Below, piece after piece: positions 25,006 to 36,933 of a stretch of 64,000 nt of DNA. The notes under the pieces are model-generated. The model did no database searches. It saw only the letters and a program-made list of their open reading frames with translations, and had not been told where the DNA came from. The stretch lies in assembly GCF_000003195.3 (NCBI RefSeq), contig NC_012878.2, positions 11,187,141-11,251,140 on the forward strand, given 5' to 3'. Position numbers and translations under genes: made by a program. This DNA comes from Sorghum bicolor. Lineage: Eukaryota; Streptophyta; Magnoliopsida; Poales; Poaceae. Numbering within the stretch: position 1 is the first letter of the stretch; every line of letters begins with the position of its first letter.

Positions 25006-26345
25006 ACCACTTAGGCGGTCTGTGGCAACCAAGCTGACTCAGGCCCAGTAGTCATGGCCTGTCTAAATCACAAGGACTTAGGCCAAACACTAAGGCGAGT
25101 GATCGACCACGACCTCTCTCTTCCCTTCTCACTATGTGCCACATAACCTCTCCTCTGTTCTAACGTCAAAAGGAATAAGGAGAGGTTGAGTTTCACTAGA
25201 GCATGCCTGCTCTGATAAGGGTAGGCACACCCCGCATGCTCTGCAAGGACTAAGGAGATTGCTATCCCATCAGTCCAAATATACGCCATCTCTGCGCTAC
25301 GCTGCGCAAACAAGACAACAACATTGGATAGTGACGATAGGTATAGTGGTCCACCATCCAAATATGGCCCAATGGGATGGGCATATGACCCCACCTACTA
25401 TGGGATGAGGCTCACAACTGCGGTCTTGACTTCTAATCCAAGCCAACGAAGGCCACAACCTCGAAGCTTGGGATCATGGTCATTGGCTCTAGGACCAGCA
25501 AAGATGTCGATGACCCAAGGGCGGTCACTTGCTCCCAAACTAACACCTCTACAAGGACGAAGCCGATGACGAAGGCCATGATAAGCCCACATTGCACAAG
25601 ATAGTTGACGAACCAACACCATGTCAATAGTGCCGTCATGACTGGAACTATAGTATCACATCACACCATACCGTGACTAGGCACAAGGCCATGACGATAA
25701 CCATGCTAGGATGTGCACTGGCGCAGGACAAGGCAATCTTCCTTGCAAGCCAAGTTCACTAGTTTTATTCCTCCCTCAAGCTCATGACTGCACGACTGGG
25801 AGAACCTACCTCTTTGTATGTGGCCTAGCCCCTGACTCTATATAAGAGCAATTAGGGCACCCTTCTAAGGCGATGGACTCTTGAGACTTCATTTGAGCAG
25901 TCCATCCCTACTCTCCTACCTCTATTACTCTTCTTACATACCCTATTTAGGAACTTTAGAACATTCAACCGAGGAACACACACTCGATCTTTCTCTGAGT
26001 CTAGACATAGGGCTATGGCCTGAACCAGTATAATTCCTTGGGTCTTTGAATGCTACCATTGTCTTCCTAGAGTAGTGCGACACACGTATAAATTCACTCA
26101 TTGGTTGACAAAACACTTATAGTTGGCACACTAGGTAGGGGACAATCGAACACTCTCTTTTTCAAGAAGGAAGTGATGGCTCGCTACACCTATGTTAGAC
26201 TCACTCATGGCGTGACCCCCAGTGGCTGTATTCACTTTGGAAGCATCAAGCCCACCAGTGGCAATGGGCCAATGCCCACTCTTAGTCTTCTCCCTAACCA
26301 AGCTCTATGCTTTGGGGATCTAGACTTCATAGCCGACCACCTAGG
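25006..26345 (+). mobile_element. LTR and leader fragment of an unclassified gypsy-like element
   Basis: Non-coding stretch with LTR-like traits: TATA-like ctatataag at 25838-25846, a pyrimidine-rich downstream part, an end near 26111 (ttgacaaaaca), and after seven bases a PBS-like ttggcacactaggtagggg at about 26123-26141. A short ORF starting at 26176 (M-A-R-Y-T-Y-V-R-L) may be the start of its gag. The left edge was not resolved, since it abuts the T3 LTR. The short ORFs at 25324-25622 look random. Confidence 0.45.
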
Positions 26346-27616
26346 TGAAAGGTCCTTGTTTGGTTTTGGTAATTGATTGACAACTTAGGTGGACCAATAC
26401 GTGTTTATGTGAGATACACAGGAGATTAGTCCATAGGTGAATATGTGATAATGAAGGAGCTCATTGCATATGAAACATGACATGGAGTCATGTGACCAAG
26501 GTGGAAAAGATCAATATGAGGCTTGGCTCGATGGACCGGTTGCTAGAGTGAAGTGCAAGTCGGAGGCTTTGAAGCGAGGGACCACATGTGATGGTCAAGC
26601 TTGATCAAGACTTGGTGTTGATGGACCGAGGCAATGGTAAGAGCAAGTGAGGTCAAGATCGATGAACCAATACGGTCATGTGATGATATGAAGTGGATCA
26701 TATCATTTGGTGATTGGTTGGTGCATGTGTTGCATCAACATTAGAGGAGATAGAATGGAAAGCGCAAGACAAAGGTACAACCTAGGGCATTTCAATTTCA
26801 CCGGTCATAGGTGTGTAGAGAAGTTGATGGCTGGATTTAGGATAGATGGCTGTACTATCAAGAGGGGAAAACTTATTTGCATATCAGTCATCTAGTGCCA
26901 CTTGAGCGATCTAACTTTGCATATGTGTTAGGATCGAGTGCTATAACAAGTTTGAGAGACTAACTCCTTTCGGGAAAATATTTGTGAAAAGCTAACACAC
27001 ATGCACATGGTGGTGTTGGCACATTTTCAAAGGAGGTAGAGTTTGAGAGGTAGAGAGGGGTTTGGGATCCTCTTTCCCTTCCGCTGAGCCGAGCTTGTGA
27101 GATGGGATTTGGTGTTTTCATAGAAATAGAATGCCTATTTTCCATTGCGCTGAAATAAAGTTTCAAAGAAGTCGCAAGAGTCTTTCTTGCTGAGAAACAC
27201 TCGTCGGACGCTGAGGTCGGTAGTGTTGTATGCTAGACCTGCGTCTGACATAGTGTTGCTAGATTGCGTTGTTCTCGTGGGTTGTCAGTGTGTCTGGCGC
27301 TCAGGCGTTGGAGTGTCCAACGCATGCAAGCATTTTCTCAAGTTCTCGCATGGTGTACGCGTTGGACGCTATGGCACGTCCGATGATCACCCGTCGAGTA
27401 ACTGAGTTTAGGACCTCTCTGAGTAGCGTCCAGTGTTGAGGCTCAACATTCGGTGTGGTTTGTCAGAGCATTCGGTGTGACTGTTAGGCGTGTGTGCGAG
27501 TTAGCTGTTGGTGGCAATGATTAAGTTCAAACGGCTAGTGACACATGGTTGCTCATTGATCATCGGATGTTGGGGAGGCACGTTCGATGCCCCTGACATT
27601 TGCCCAGTGAAGGGGC
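26346..27616 (+). mobile_element. Second LTR of the 8150 family, left half
   Basis: It begins TGAAAGGTCCTTGTTTGG and is related throughout to 8150-9170, with more decay. It is split by element A at 27616. The right half is 38428-39570. Possible target duplication ctagg/ttggg, only 3 of 5 matching. Confidence 0.75.
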
Positions 27617-29121
27617 TGTTGACGGTCCTTAAGTACTAAATTTAACCGTCAACTAAACATGGAAAAGGATCAATATGCACCAAACATCTAGAATTAGGGT
27701 TTTATCTGACAGAATTCCACGAGCTTTGGTGTTTGTCTATTTCTGCAGGGGGTTATTAGAAAATATGGAGAGAAGGCCCACATGACAGGTTTACAACGAG
27801 ATAATTATGTACCGCGCAATTTTCCTTAATCTAGAAGAGTCCAGAAGCCACGAGAACGAACGGGAGGCCGAACGGGCCCGGGGGTAGGGCGCCCGCCCAA
27901 CCCCCTTGGGCGCCCACCCACCTGCAGCAGCCAATCAGGCTTCGTCTCCTGGATCGTGCTCCACCGCCTTTAATCTTCAAGAATAACCGTACGATTAATG
28001 TCGGTTTGATCCGACGGCTCAAATTCATCTGAGGGGGCTATATAAGCAAGGCCTCTCCACCCCAGGGGAGGAGGAGAAATCATCATCAGAGGAAGCCATC
28101 AAAGCTAGGGTTTTAGAACTTCTCTCCCATAGAGAATTAGAACTAGCTACTCTCAATTCCTTCAAGTTCTATAGGATTGATTAGATAGAATTAGAGAAGT
28201 AGAGCCTAGCGCTCTGGATTTCGGATCTTCATCAATAAAGATTGGTATTATTTCATATCTTTCTCTAATACTTTATTCTAATTGCATTATGTCTCTATTT
28301 CTTATGTTCTTAGTTTGCTCTAGTTCTATATTTGATATAGTTATGATTGCTAATGAGTTTATGTATAAGTTTGCAAAGCGCTTAGCTCTTGACTCGAGGG
28401 AGTTAAGTGGTAGATCATATGTGGGCGTGGTGCTTAGATATTATTTACCTGCAAATGTATCCTATTGGCTGGGTCATGTGGTAGTTCGCGATGGTGACAA
28501 CTTCATTGATTCTTATATAGTCCACCCTCCGTTGATAGGACAGGCAGAATTTGTATTGCGGAGTAAGTTTTGCGATGTTCTGATTTACTTTAGCAATGTT
28601 CCTTATACATGAATAAAGAGTCTTTTATGCTATATATGATCTTGTAGATAACTAGAGTAGATTGTGACTTAGTAGATAGTAGATACTTAGAATCCATTCT
28701 CTAGCTAATCTGACGTCACCTTACATTTATGTGGAGTAGTATATTTCTAATCGCTGTGTTATTTACCCATGAGCTTATATTTCATTATCTTTATTATTAT
28801 GGCTTACCCCCTGCCAAAGCAAGTGACTATGTCAAGAGTTCCTCATTAGTAATCATGTTCTTGTAAGTTTATCTCTAGTCTATGCCTTGATAGATTTTAC
28901 CCCTGTTTTCATTTTCGCCGTTCTCTTAAGCAAAATATAAATAACGATACCCGGAATACTTTTCCTGGTGAAATGCTACAATGAGGTATTTTATCTGTGC
29001 GCTTGCGGATAGAATAGATTATTTTCTAGAGAGCCTTCATATTCATAAATACCTTTGTACACTCTGGCACCATGCTGGGGATGACAACCTAGTATTTAAG
29101 TGGTGTTAGTAAGTGTCAACA
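27617..29121 (+). mobile_element. 5' LTR of element A
   Basis: TGTTGACGG...GTGTCAACA, 1505 bp. TATA-like ctatataag at 28038-28046. GC-rich repeats gggcgcccgccc / gggcgcccaccc at about 27888-27918. LTR-internal ORF of 107 codons at 28289-28612. Confidence 0.9.
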
Positions 29122-29129
29122 AGCATTTC

Positions 29130-29147
29130 TGGCGCCGTTGCCGGGGA
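29130..29147 (+). other. Primer binding site, tRNA-Asp
   Basis: tggcgccgttgccgggga, eight bases after the LTR, is fully complementary to the 3' end of plant tRNA-Asp (TCCCCGGCAACGGCGCCA). This primer is typical for Athila elements. Confidence 0.85.
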
Positions 29148-29410
29148 ACGGTAAGGAAAGTCAGGAAGTCAGTCAAGGTTATTCACATAAAATATTAGAC
29201 TAGACTATGGAGAAATAATTGCATAAACAGCTACTAAGTGAGAAATCATAACAAGGCACCTCTACTTTGGCAGGTTCACCCTGTTGTTTTTCTATGTTTA
29301 TATTTTTATACAAGGTATATCAGGATTGACTTTGGTACATTGAACTCTTCATCATCAGAACCAAAGCAATCAAGAAATAAAGAAGAAGCTACCTACCAAT
29401 TGCTGAAGCT

Positions 29411-30700
29411 ATGGCACAAAAGACCTTGCGAGAATTCTCTGCTCCAAGTCTTGAGAACATTCCAACTGGTCCAAGATTTGAAGTAGAAGAAGGAGCACCC
29501 GAGTTTGAGCTCAAGTCAAGCCTCATCGATTTGGTGCAAGCTACACAATTCAGTGGAAAGGCACATGAAGATGCTAGTGAACACTTGCATAATTTCTTAG
29601 AAATTGGAAGCACAATCCACATCAACGGAGTCGACAAAGACGTCATACTGCTTCGCCTCTTTCCATTCTCACTAGAAGGGAAAGCGAGGAAGTAGTTCTA
29701 CACCCATCAAGAGAACATCAACAACTGGACGAACTTGTCACATGCCTTTCTATCAAAGTTTTTCCCTATAGGAAAAACAGCTGCCTTAAGAGGAAATATT
29801 GTCTATTTCCAACAGCAGAAGACAGAAACCATTTCAAAAGCCTGGGAGCGTTTTCAAGGATACATATCAGATTGTCCTCACCATGGAATGGCCAGATGGT
29901 TACTTATGCAGACCTTCTACCATGGATTAACCCAGAAGGCTCATGAGTGCCTAGATGCATCTGCTAAAGGATCATTCTTGGAGCTTACAATCAGAAAAGT
30001 AAAAACGCTTTTGGATAAGATATCAAAAAATCAAAGCTGGTTCCAAGATAAAGCTCAACATTGTCATCAAACTGAAGAAATACTAGAAGAAGTAAATGCA
30101 CTATCAACCAAGATGGAAAATTTGCTCCATTGGATTGACCAGAGGGCCAAGTTCAAAGAAGATCAAAGGGCCATTGAGACAGTATACAAATATCAACCCA
30201 CTTCGAGTCAATCCAATAGCAAAGGTGTGAATTCAGGTAACACTTTCAAGCAACTTTCATTAAAAGAGATAATTGCTCAACAAACCAAAACTAATGATAA
30301 AGTTAAACAAATGCTAGATACAAATGAATCATCTCTAAAAGATATACACAATAAAATGGATTTTCTATTAACTGCCTTTGATGAGCAAAACACTCTTAAT
30401 AAAAGGGCAGAGCTTAAATTAATAAAGCTAGCTGCTGCTGCATTGCTTGTTGCCACTAACATTGAGCAGGTAAAGAACATAACTACTAGAGGAGGCAAAG
30501 CCACCAGGGATCCCCCATACCCAAAAGAGAAACAGAGAACATCAGCACCAGTGCAACCAGCAGTGATAGAGGAAGAAAGCCCAGTTGAAGCAGAAGATCT
30601 GCTACAACCACCAAGAGCTGGAGAAATGAGGAAAGATTTTTACGACACCAACTATTTGCCATTTCCTAGAAGAAACAGAGGACTGCAGTCGGATGAGTAG
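29411..30700 (+). pseudogene. Athila A gag, one nonsense codon
   Basis: Reading frame from ATG 29411 to 30700, about 430 codons, broken by TAG at 29693-29695 where gag proteins normally have Trp (context KARK-stop-FYTHQ). The retrotransposon gag domain spans about residues 40-150, with LLRLFPFSLEGKA before and FLSKFFPIGKTAALR after the stop. Downstream is a Lys/Gln-rich region with coiled-coil tendency and the motif VKNITTRGGKATRDPPYP, typical of Athila gag-protease junctions. I see no CCHC knuckle. The start was chosen as the first ATG before the conserved domain. Confidence 0.8.
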
Positions 30701-30706
30701 TTTGGT

Positions 30707-32754
30707 ATGTTTGTAGAGGTCATTCAGAAATTATATGTCAACATACCTCTGCTTGATGCCATACAGGTACCCACATATGCAAAGTACATCAAAGATATTC
30801 TTAACAAGAAGAGACCACTGCCCACCACTGAGGTTATCAAGCTGACAGAAGAATGCAGTGCGGCCATCCTCAACAAACCACTAAGGAAGAAGAAGGATCC
30901 AGGATGTCCCACCATTGATTGCTTGATCGGAAACCAACACTTCAACAATGCACTTTGTGATCTCGGAGCAAGTGTTAGTGTGATGCCAACATCAGTCTAC
31001 AAGAAGCTTGAGCATGCGAACCTAGAACCAACATCAATGTGCCTGCAACTAGCAGATCAATCAGTTCGACACCCGATGGGCATCGCTGAAAACATCCCAG
31101 TCAAGATCAGAGATTTCCTTATGCCAGTAGACTTCGTGGTACTGGACATGAGTCCCGACTCACAAGTGTCCATTGTTGATATTTGGTAACGCAATCAGGA
31201 AATGATCCGCAAGCGCACGGATATCGGTGAGCATTTCACCCGGGAGGTTATCCAGAGTTATCGTATTTATATTTTTACCACTGGGAGAAAGGGTGCATCT
31301 GACTACCCAAATCTATTGCTACTATCCCTTTAGGCTACAAAGAATGTTTCTCGATGTGAGCGATGTATAGAGAAGACTGCAACCGTAGTCTCGTTCTAAC
31401 TTTGGTAAGGATGATCTGCTGTTCTATTGGAGAGGCTCACGGAATCTAGACACCACAGAGGATGTTCGACCTGCACCTATAAACCTACCCGTCCTGCTAA
31501 CAAGATATGGGATGCAAAGGTAACTCGGAAATGTCACGTTCCTCGCTACTACCACAGTCCAGCTAGTCAGGGGATATCTATGAGTACCCTAGCCTAAACA
31601 CCACATTTACGCTAGCAATGATTACTCTAATACTCAACCGGAAGAGGATTAAAGTAAACTCATAAACTAAAGAACAATAAAACAAGAACTTACTAGAATT
31701 AGAAGTCGAATTACTAAAGAATCTTAGGAGCAAGCCTCGGATTAGAAGACTTGATCCCGCAGGTACAACTCGGAGTAGACACCGACAAGCCGGCCTTCCT
31801 CTGATCTACACCTCCACTCTATCTCTCTCAATCTAGTTGAAACTAGAAGATCTATCTCTACTTTACATTGGATGCTAAGCCTAAAAAGAAATATTATTTA
31901 GAGAAGAGGTTTTCCTTCGAGGGCACCCCTCAACTCTATGATAACTTCTTGTCTCCTCCAGGGGCCAGGGGGTCTGCTTATATAGTCCTCCTCCTCTGTG
32001 CATTTTTGGTTCAGCAGGCGATGTGGTACTAAACTTTCCACCATATCTCATTAAAATTCACATAGGCCTTAATGGACTAAAATCTGATTTGGGCCCAATT
32101 AATCCCGCAGCTCTTTTATGTGGAGTCCTTCTTTTATTAATATCTCTTGATTCCGTACTCCAAGTATAGCAAATAATATATGCATTTCGATCAGCTCGAC
32201 GAGATATTTGTAATGGTGTACTCCATTCTGTGATTGGTGCTTGTACCAGGGCGGGCGCCCAAGGGGGGAGGGCGGGCGCCCTACCCCCGGGCCCGTTCGC
32301 CTTCCCGTTCGTTCCCGTGGCTTCTGGAGTCTTCTAGATGATAGAAAATTGCGCGGCACGTTAATATCTCTATGTAAACCCGACGTGTGGGCCTTTCTTC
32401 CATATTTCCTGATAACCCCCTGTAGAAATAGACAAACACCAAAACTCGTGGAATTCTGTCAATTAAAACCCTAAGTCTGGGTGTTGGTTGCATTTGGATC
32501 CTTTTCTTTATTTATTTGATGATTATATTTGGTACTTAAGGACCGTCAACATCCATCATCCTTGGAAGGCTATTTCTGAGCACTGCCAATGCCCACATTG
32601 ATGTCGGGAAGGGAGAAATCAAATTCAACATAAACGGACAAGAAGAACACTTCACATTCAAGCCCAGATCAGAGAGAGACTCTACAGTGAAGGAAGTTCA
32701 TGAAGAAGAACCACTGGAGACACCATCTCCGGAGGAAGGTAATTCAGAAGATTA
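30707..32754 (+). pseudogene. Athila A protease region, interrupted by a solo LTR
   Basis: Coding sequence 30707-31168 continues at 32557-32754. Joining across the insertion keeps the frame. The motif ALCDLGASVSVMP (about 30950-30988) is the aspartic protease active-site region (DLGAS type). ILGR-FLSTANAHIDVG follows right after the insertion. The frame ends at 32754 (EEGNSED, stop) and no RT follows, although autonomous Athila elements continue into RT here. The stop at 30698-30700 separates it from gag. Confidence 0.8.
31174..32551 (-). mobile_element. Solo Athila-family LTR in protease, inverted
   Basis: Perfect target duplication tccat at 31169-31173 and 32552-32556. Plus-strand edges are TGTTGATATTTGG and GACCGTCAACA, 1378 bp. 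It is related to the inverted LTR at 4609-6164. TATA-like complement at about 31977-31985 and GC-rich gggcgcccgccc pair near 32250-32285. Confidence 0.9.
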
Positions 32755-33733
32755 AAAGATTTGAAGGTCTAGCTTGGGGGACCTAAAAATCCCAAACCCT
32801 CGCCGGGAGGTAAATCGGTATTTATCCACATCGTTTAAATTCTTGCATAATTAATTCTTGCATTATCCATATTTATTCATAGCATTATCATAATAATGAA
32901 AAGCCCCATATAAATAATATTTATGGTGTGTGAACAACCCACACTTATTAATTATTGTGGAGGCACAAAAATATTTTTCCATGATCATTTTCAAATAAGT
33001 TTCAAATTTTCATAGTTTTTTCTGCATTATATTATAGCAACCTTCTAGAAGCATGACCCACACTCCTTAGGTCCCACATGTCATACACCACACCTCACAC
33101 ACATCCCATCACATTATTTGATCCACCAACATATCTCCACTCACCAGACAACTTCCACCGTCCAACCACCACCCATGAGTCATCTTTTGGCGTAAAGACT
33201 AAGCAAAGGAGGGAGTAGAGAAAGGGCAGCCAGGATAGCCACTAGAAGTGGGCGCCCGCCCACCTGCAGAGGGCGCTCGCCCTGTCCCCCCTTCCTCCTA
33301 TAAATTGCCACCTCCTGCCTCCATCTCCATCACACAAGCATTCCAGAAAACCCACGCACACTTCAGTTCTCGGTTTCTAGAGGAGGAGCTCTAGTAGTGA
33401 AGTGAGAAGGAGAGTAGAGGGGAAGAAAAGAGTGAAAGTAAGTTTGGTAGCCTAGGAGTAAGAGAGCAAGGTTCATTATTAAGTAGTGACCCTGCTGTCC
33501 AAAGCGAAATTAAAAGTTGTATAAGGGGAAGTGCCGCCAAAATTAAAACTTGTTTCGGATAACTAACCCCTGGACTACTGATATTTCGGACAGCTGACCT
33601 TAAACATTTTCCACTAGTTGTGTTTGTGTCAACTTTTGTCTACACGATGTTCAAGAAGGTAAAGAACGTGGTTAAGACCCTCAAGAGCATAAGTACAAGG
33701 AGTTCATCCCGACACTCCTCACACTAGTCAGAG
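32755..33733 (+). other. Non-coding spacer of element A
   Basis: AT-rich stretch between protease and ORF1-like gene, where pol would be. It begins with a purine-rich 'tagcttgggggacc' phrase. Around 33245-33280 it carries gggcgcccgcccacc, also found in the LTR U3. A TATA-like cctataaattg is at 33297-33307, about 430 bp before the ORF1-like start, and could serve a subgenomic transcript (inference). No ORF supported. Confidence 0.5.
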
Positions 33734-35196
33734 ATGAGCGTCGACCCGACACCCCTGCAAGCTCCGTCATCTTCATCTGGTCCGCGAGTTAAGGTCCTCC
33801 TCAAGACAGGAGACCTTGGACTAAAGACTCGCAGGGAGAAGGAAGTTTTCCAGCAGCTGAAGAACAAGGATTTTATTCACACCCCCACTCTTGATCCTAT
33901 CCTGCTACAAGAAAAAGGTATGGATACCGAATTTGACTTGATCTTCCAGATGGTGGGATGGACAAACTTTTGGGACATAACTGAGCTGGGTTCCCGTCTC
34001 CTCACCCTTGAATTTCTTTGCACTTTGCAATATTATGAGGGGGAATCGCTTTTCGGATGTTCAAACAGGACATTATGTTGTCTTGGAGAGAATTGAGCGA
34101 CCACCTCGGTTTCTCTTCAAGATGCATCCTGGACATTGACTCTGATTTGCCCAATTTTGAGAGACACCAGTTCTGGAGAGAGATATCTAGGGATGAGTTT
34201 TATAGTCAAGCCCGAACTAGCGACATAGAACACCCCACTCTTAGGATGTTCCACAGATGGCTCGGGTACAATCTTTTCCATCGCGATGATATTAGAAAAG
34301 TAATAGTAGGAGACTCAACTTCTTTATGCTGCTATAAATAAAATACTCAGTTCACCTATTACTCTTTTGGTTTCTCATTGGCTTAGTATACCTAGTCTTC
34401 AGGGACCTGTCGGTTGTACTTCACCCATCACTCGTCTAGCCTCTAGTCTTAACTTGCTAGAAAACTCGTCATTGGAATTCATTGACGAATTACGAATTTA
34501 TCATGGCTATGACACATTTAGGCAAGCTCGGATGCTGAAAAAAGAGAGGAACGTAATGTATATGTTATACGATAATAAAGGCAAGATTCGGTTACCTAAC
34601 CCGAACCTTGGCCTCTATGTCGTTCAAAATTATTTGATTGAGATTATAGTGGCACCGATAAACTAGAGAGCTCCATAGCGAGTGGCATCCGAAAGGATGA
34701 CCACCCATCAAGAATGCACCTGGTATGGAGCTGATCCCGGGCCGGAAGAAGCAGCGCACCTGCATTACTGTGACTACAACCCCTAAGTCCTTCGGGACCC
34801 ATGGGTTCGACATGCTTAGCCGCAGGAGCCAACACAGGAGACGTGGCCGGAGGGCTAAGATCACGAGTGGACAAACCCGCCTTTTAGTATGGGCAGGTAC
34901 TCCACTGATCCATATGGAGCTTCAGGGCCTAGGCCCCAGCCCCAATTCGATGCAGGACGGTACTCCGACACCTCTTATGCTTTCACGAACGACTACTACC
35001 AAGAGGCCGGCGTCTTCTTCACCCGTACCGACAACACCCTCCTCGACATCCAGAATACGCAAGCAGAACATGGATAACTCGTGGAACAACAACAAAAGTG
35101 GAACCATGACCACGCCACTGCAGTACAAGAACTAAGACAAAACACCACGACGATGAACGACAACATCACCACCATGATGCGATTCTAGAACATTGG
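33734..35196 (+). pseudogene. Athila ORF1-like protein of element A, decayed
   Basis: Homologue of 30-1541, with clear parallels from MSVDPTPLQAPSSSSG to the Tyr/Asp-rich C-terminal part. There is a one-base deletion near 34040 (frame changes from YYEGES to the frame starting MFKQDIMLSW), a further frame change near 34320, and then stops at about 34666, 34676, 34785, 34816, 34856 and 35075. Many are TAG where the B copy has CAG, CGA or TGG. Function unknown; the sequence recalls the ATHILA ORF-1 family. Confidence 0.6.
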
Positions 35197-36720
35197 GTAA
35201 GACCGACAACCACATCCACCTTGGGGGAGTTTCTCCCCGTTTTATCAAGTAAGTTTTTATTTGCTTTTCTTATTTATTCTTTTCTGTTTTAATGTTTTAT
35301 TTATTATTTCAAAAAAAACTTAGAAAACCCAATAAATAAATTCTTGCTTAATTTACTACATTCCTTAAAAATGAAAACCACATAAAAAGAGCGTGTAGAC
35401 AAGTGTGCTTTATTTTTCCTGCTAAGTTTAATCTATAGAAAATAAAAAGACTAAAAAGATGCACGATGGAAATGAGGAATAGTTGCTCTGTTTACTTACT
35501 TTCAAGTACCTAGCTTTTATATTAGAGTTCTCCCAGGAATTACTAAAATCTGAAATTTAATATCTATGGGAGCATGAGCCTAAAACTAAAGTCTAGGTAA
35601 GAGAAAGTCATGATATAAAGTTTGAGCTACTGTTTATCTTGTTCCTACTACACTAAGTTCTGGAGATTTATTTTGAAAACTTGCAAATCACATGATGAAT
35701 TCCTAGCATGACAAAATTCCTACCACAGCCATACTTGCTATAACATCTTTTGCTACTTATATTCACATTGAGTTTGATCGAGCTGTGTAGACCCTTAGGA
35801 GCTTTTCATGTGGTTAAATTAAGATATTCACTTGCACACATCTACTACACCATCCACCACCCTTCATTAAAATTGATAAAAATATTATCACTCACTGTCC
35901 CAAATGTTGTTATTCTCTCTCTCCAAAAAGATTTAATGCAGAAGAGGCATGGGTTATGCAAAAATATGCGAGGAAATAAAAGGGGCAAGTGCCCAGAACC
36001 TCGAAAAAGAAAAAAAAGAGTGAGACGAGAGGTAAAATGGACAAGTGTCTGGAGTAGAATTAGGGGTACAATGATGCCCACTTGAGCAGAAAAAATGGAC
36101 AAGTGTCCGACAGTAAAATTAGGGGTATTTACTACCCACCTGAAAAAAAGAGAGAAAAGAAAAAGATAGCCCATGTTCTCCCAAAGCAAAGATCAAGAGG
36201 AGGAGAGATAGCAATATGAGGAGCAATGGGAAGTAAGTTTTATCATTACTTATATTTTCACCATTACTATCATTTACTCCACCACACATGCACATCTTGA
36301 TTTAATTATATGTTGAGTTTCTTCGGATCCATGGCTCGATTAGACAACATATGTATGATCTATTTTTCACACCTATGAGCTCCATATAAATATTCTCTTA
36401 GTTATAGGTAAGTGACATTTTTGGTAAGGATCTACAAATACCATATACAGAGAGACTTGAGAGAATCATAGCTGAGAACTCTGAGTTTTATTTTCGAAAA
36501 CGTATGGAAAATTCCAGAACAAAGGTGAAGTATTGACAGAAGGAATAGTGCTTGACTTAATTATTTTGTCTTTCAATTACTTAAGACTTAAGTGCAGGTA
36601 CTAAGCTCCATAACACTTCACTCTAATCTGGGAGAATTTTTATGTGAAAGCATGTGTGCCTGTCGGGAAAGAAAACATCGAAGCAACTCATAATCCATCT
36701 GAGTTTAGCTGTTTGCTCAG
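35197..36720 (+). other. 3' non-coding tail of element A
   Basis: It aligns with 1545-3059 of element B over its whole length. It contains near repeats of 'aaatggacaagtgtc' at about 36036 and 36092. It ends at 'gctgtttgctcag', where B continues with its purine tract and A continues with unrelated sequence. Confidence 0.6.
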
Positions 36721-36933
36721 TTGATGAAATATATCCTTCATGGCTATCAATCCATTGTTTCCTTGCTTGAGATTAGCCTTGTTACTAGCAACCCATCAAT
36801 TGGCTCTCAGCACTAAAATTTCCAAAGCTCCACTCTTAACCACAACAATTGTGGCTGACGCGTAACAATTGGTCACCTTCAAAGCCAGGAGGTAAGAACT
36901 CATGCTAAAGATGGTTGACTGTAGCTGTATGAC
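36721..36933. other. Unrelated 213-bp segment replacing the A polypurine tract
   Basis: Element B has about 34 bases including the purine tract between the same flanks (3060-3093). A instead has 213 bases with no visible relation to B or to the LTR. I recognise no gene in it. Confidence 0.6.

Noticed and set aside
25324..25639. ORFs of 68-81 codons on both strands
   Set aside because: Random open frames in an LTR-like segment; no recognisable protein.
29130..29147. Possible tRNA gene fragment (matches tRNA-Asp 3' end)
   Set aside because: Only 18 bases, in primer binding site position after an LTR; no cloverleaf.
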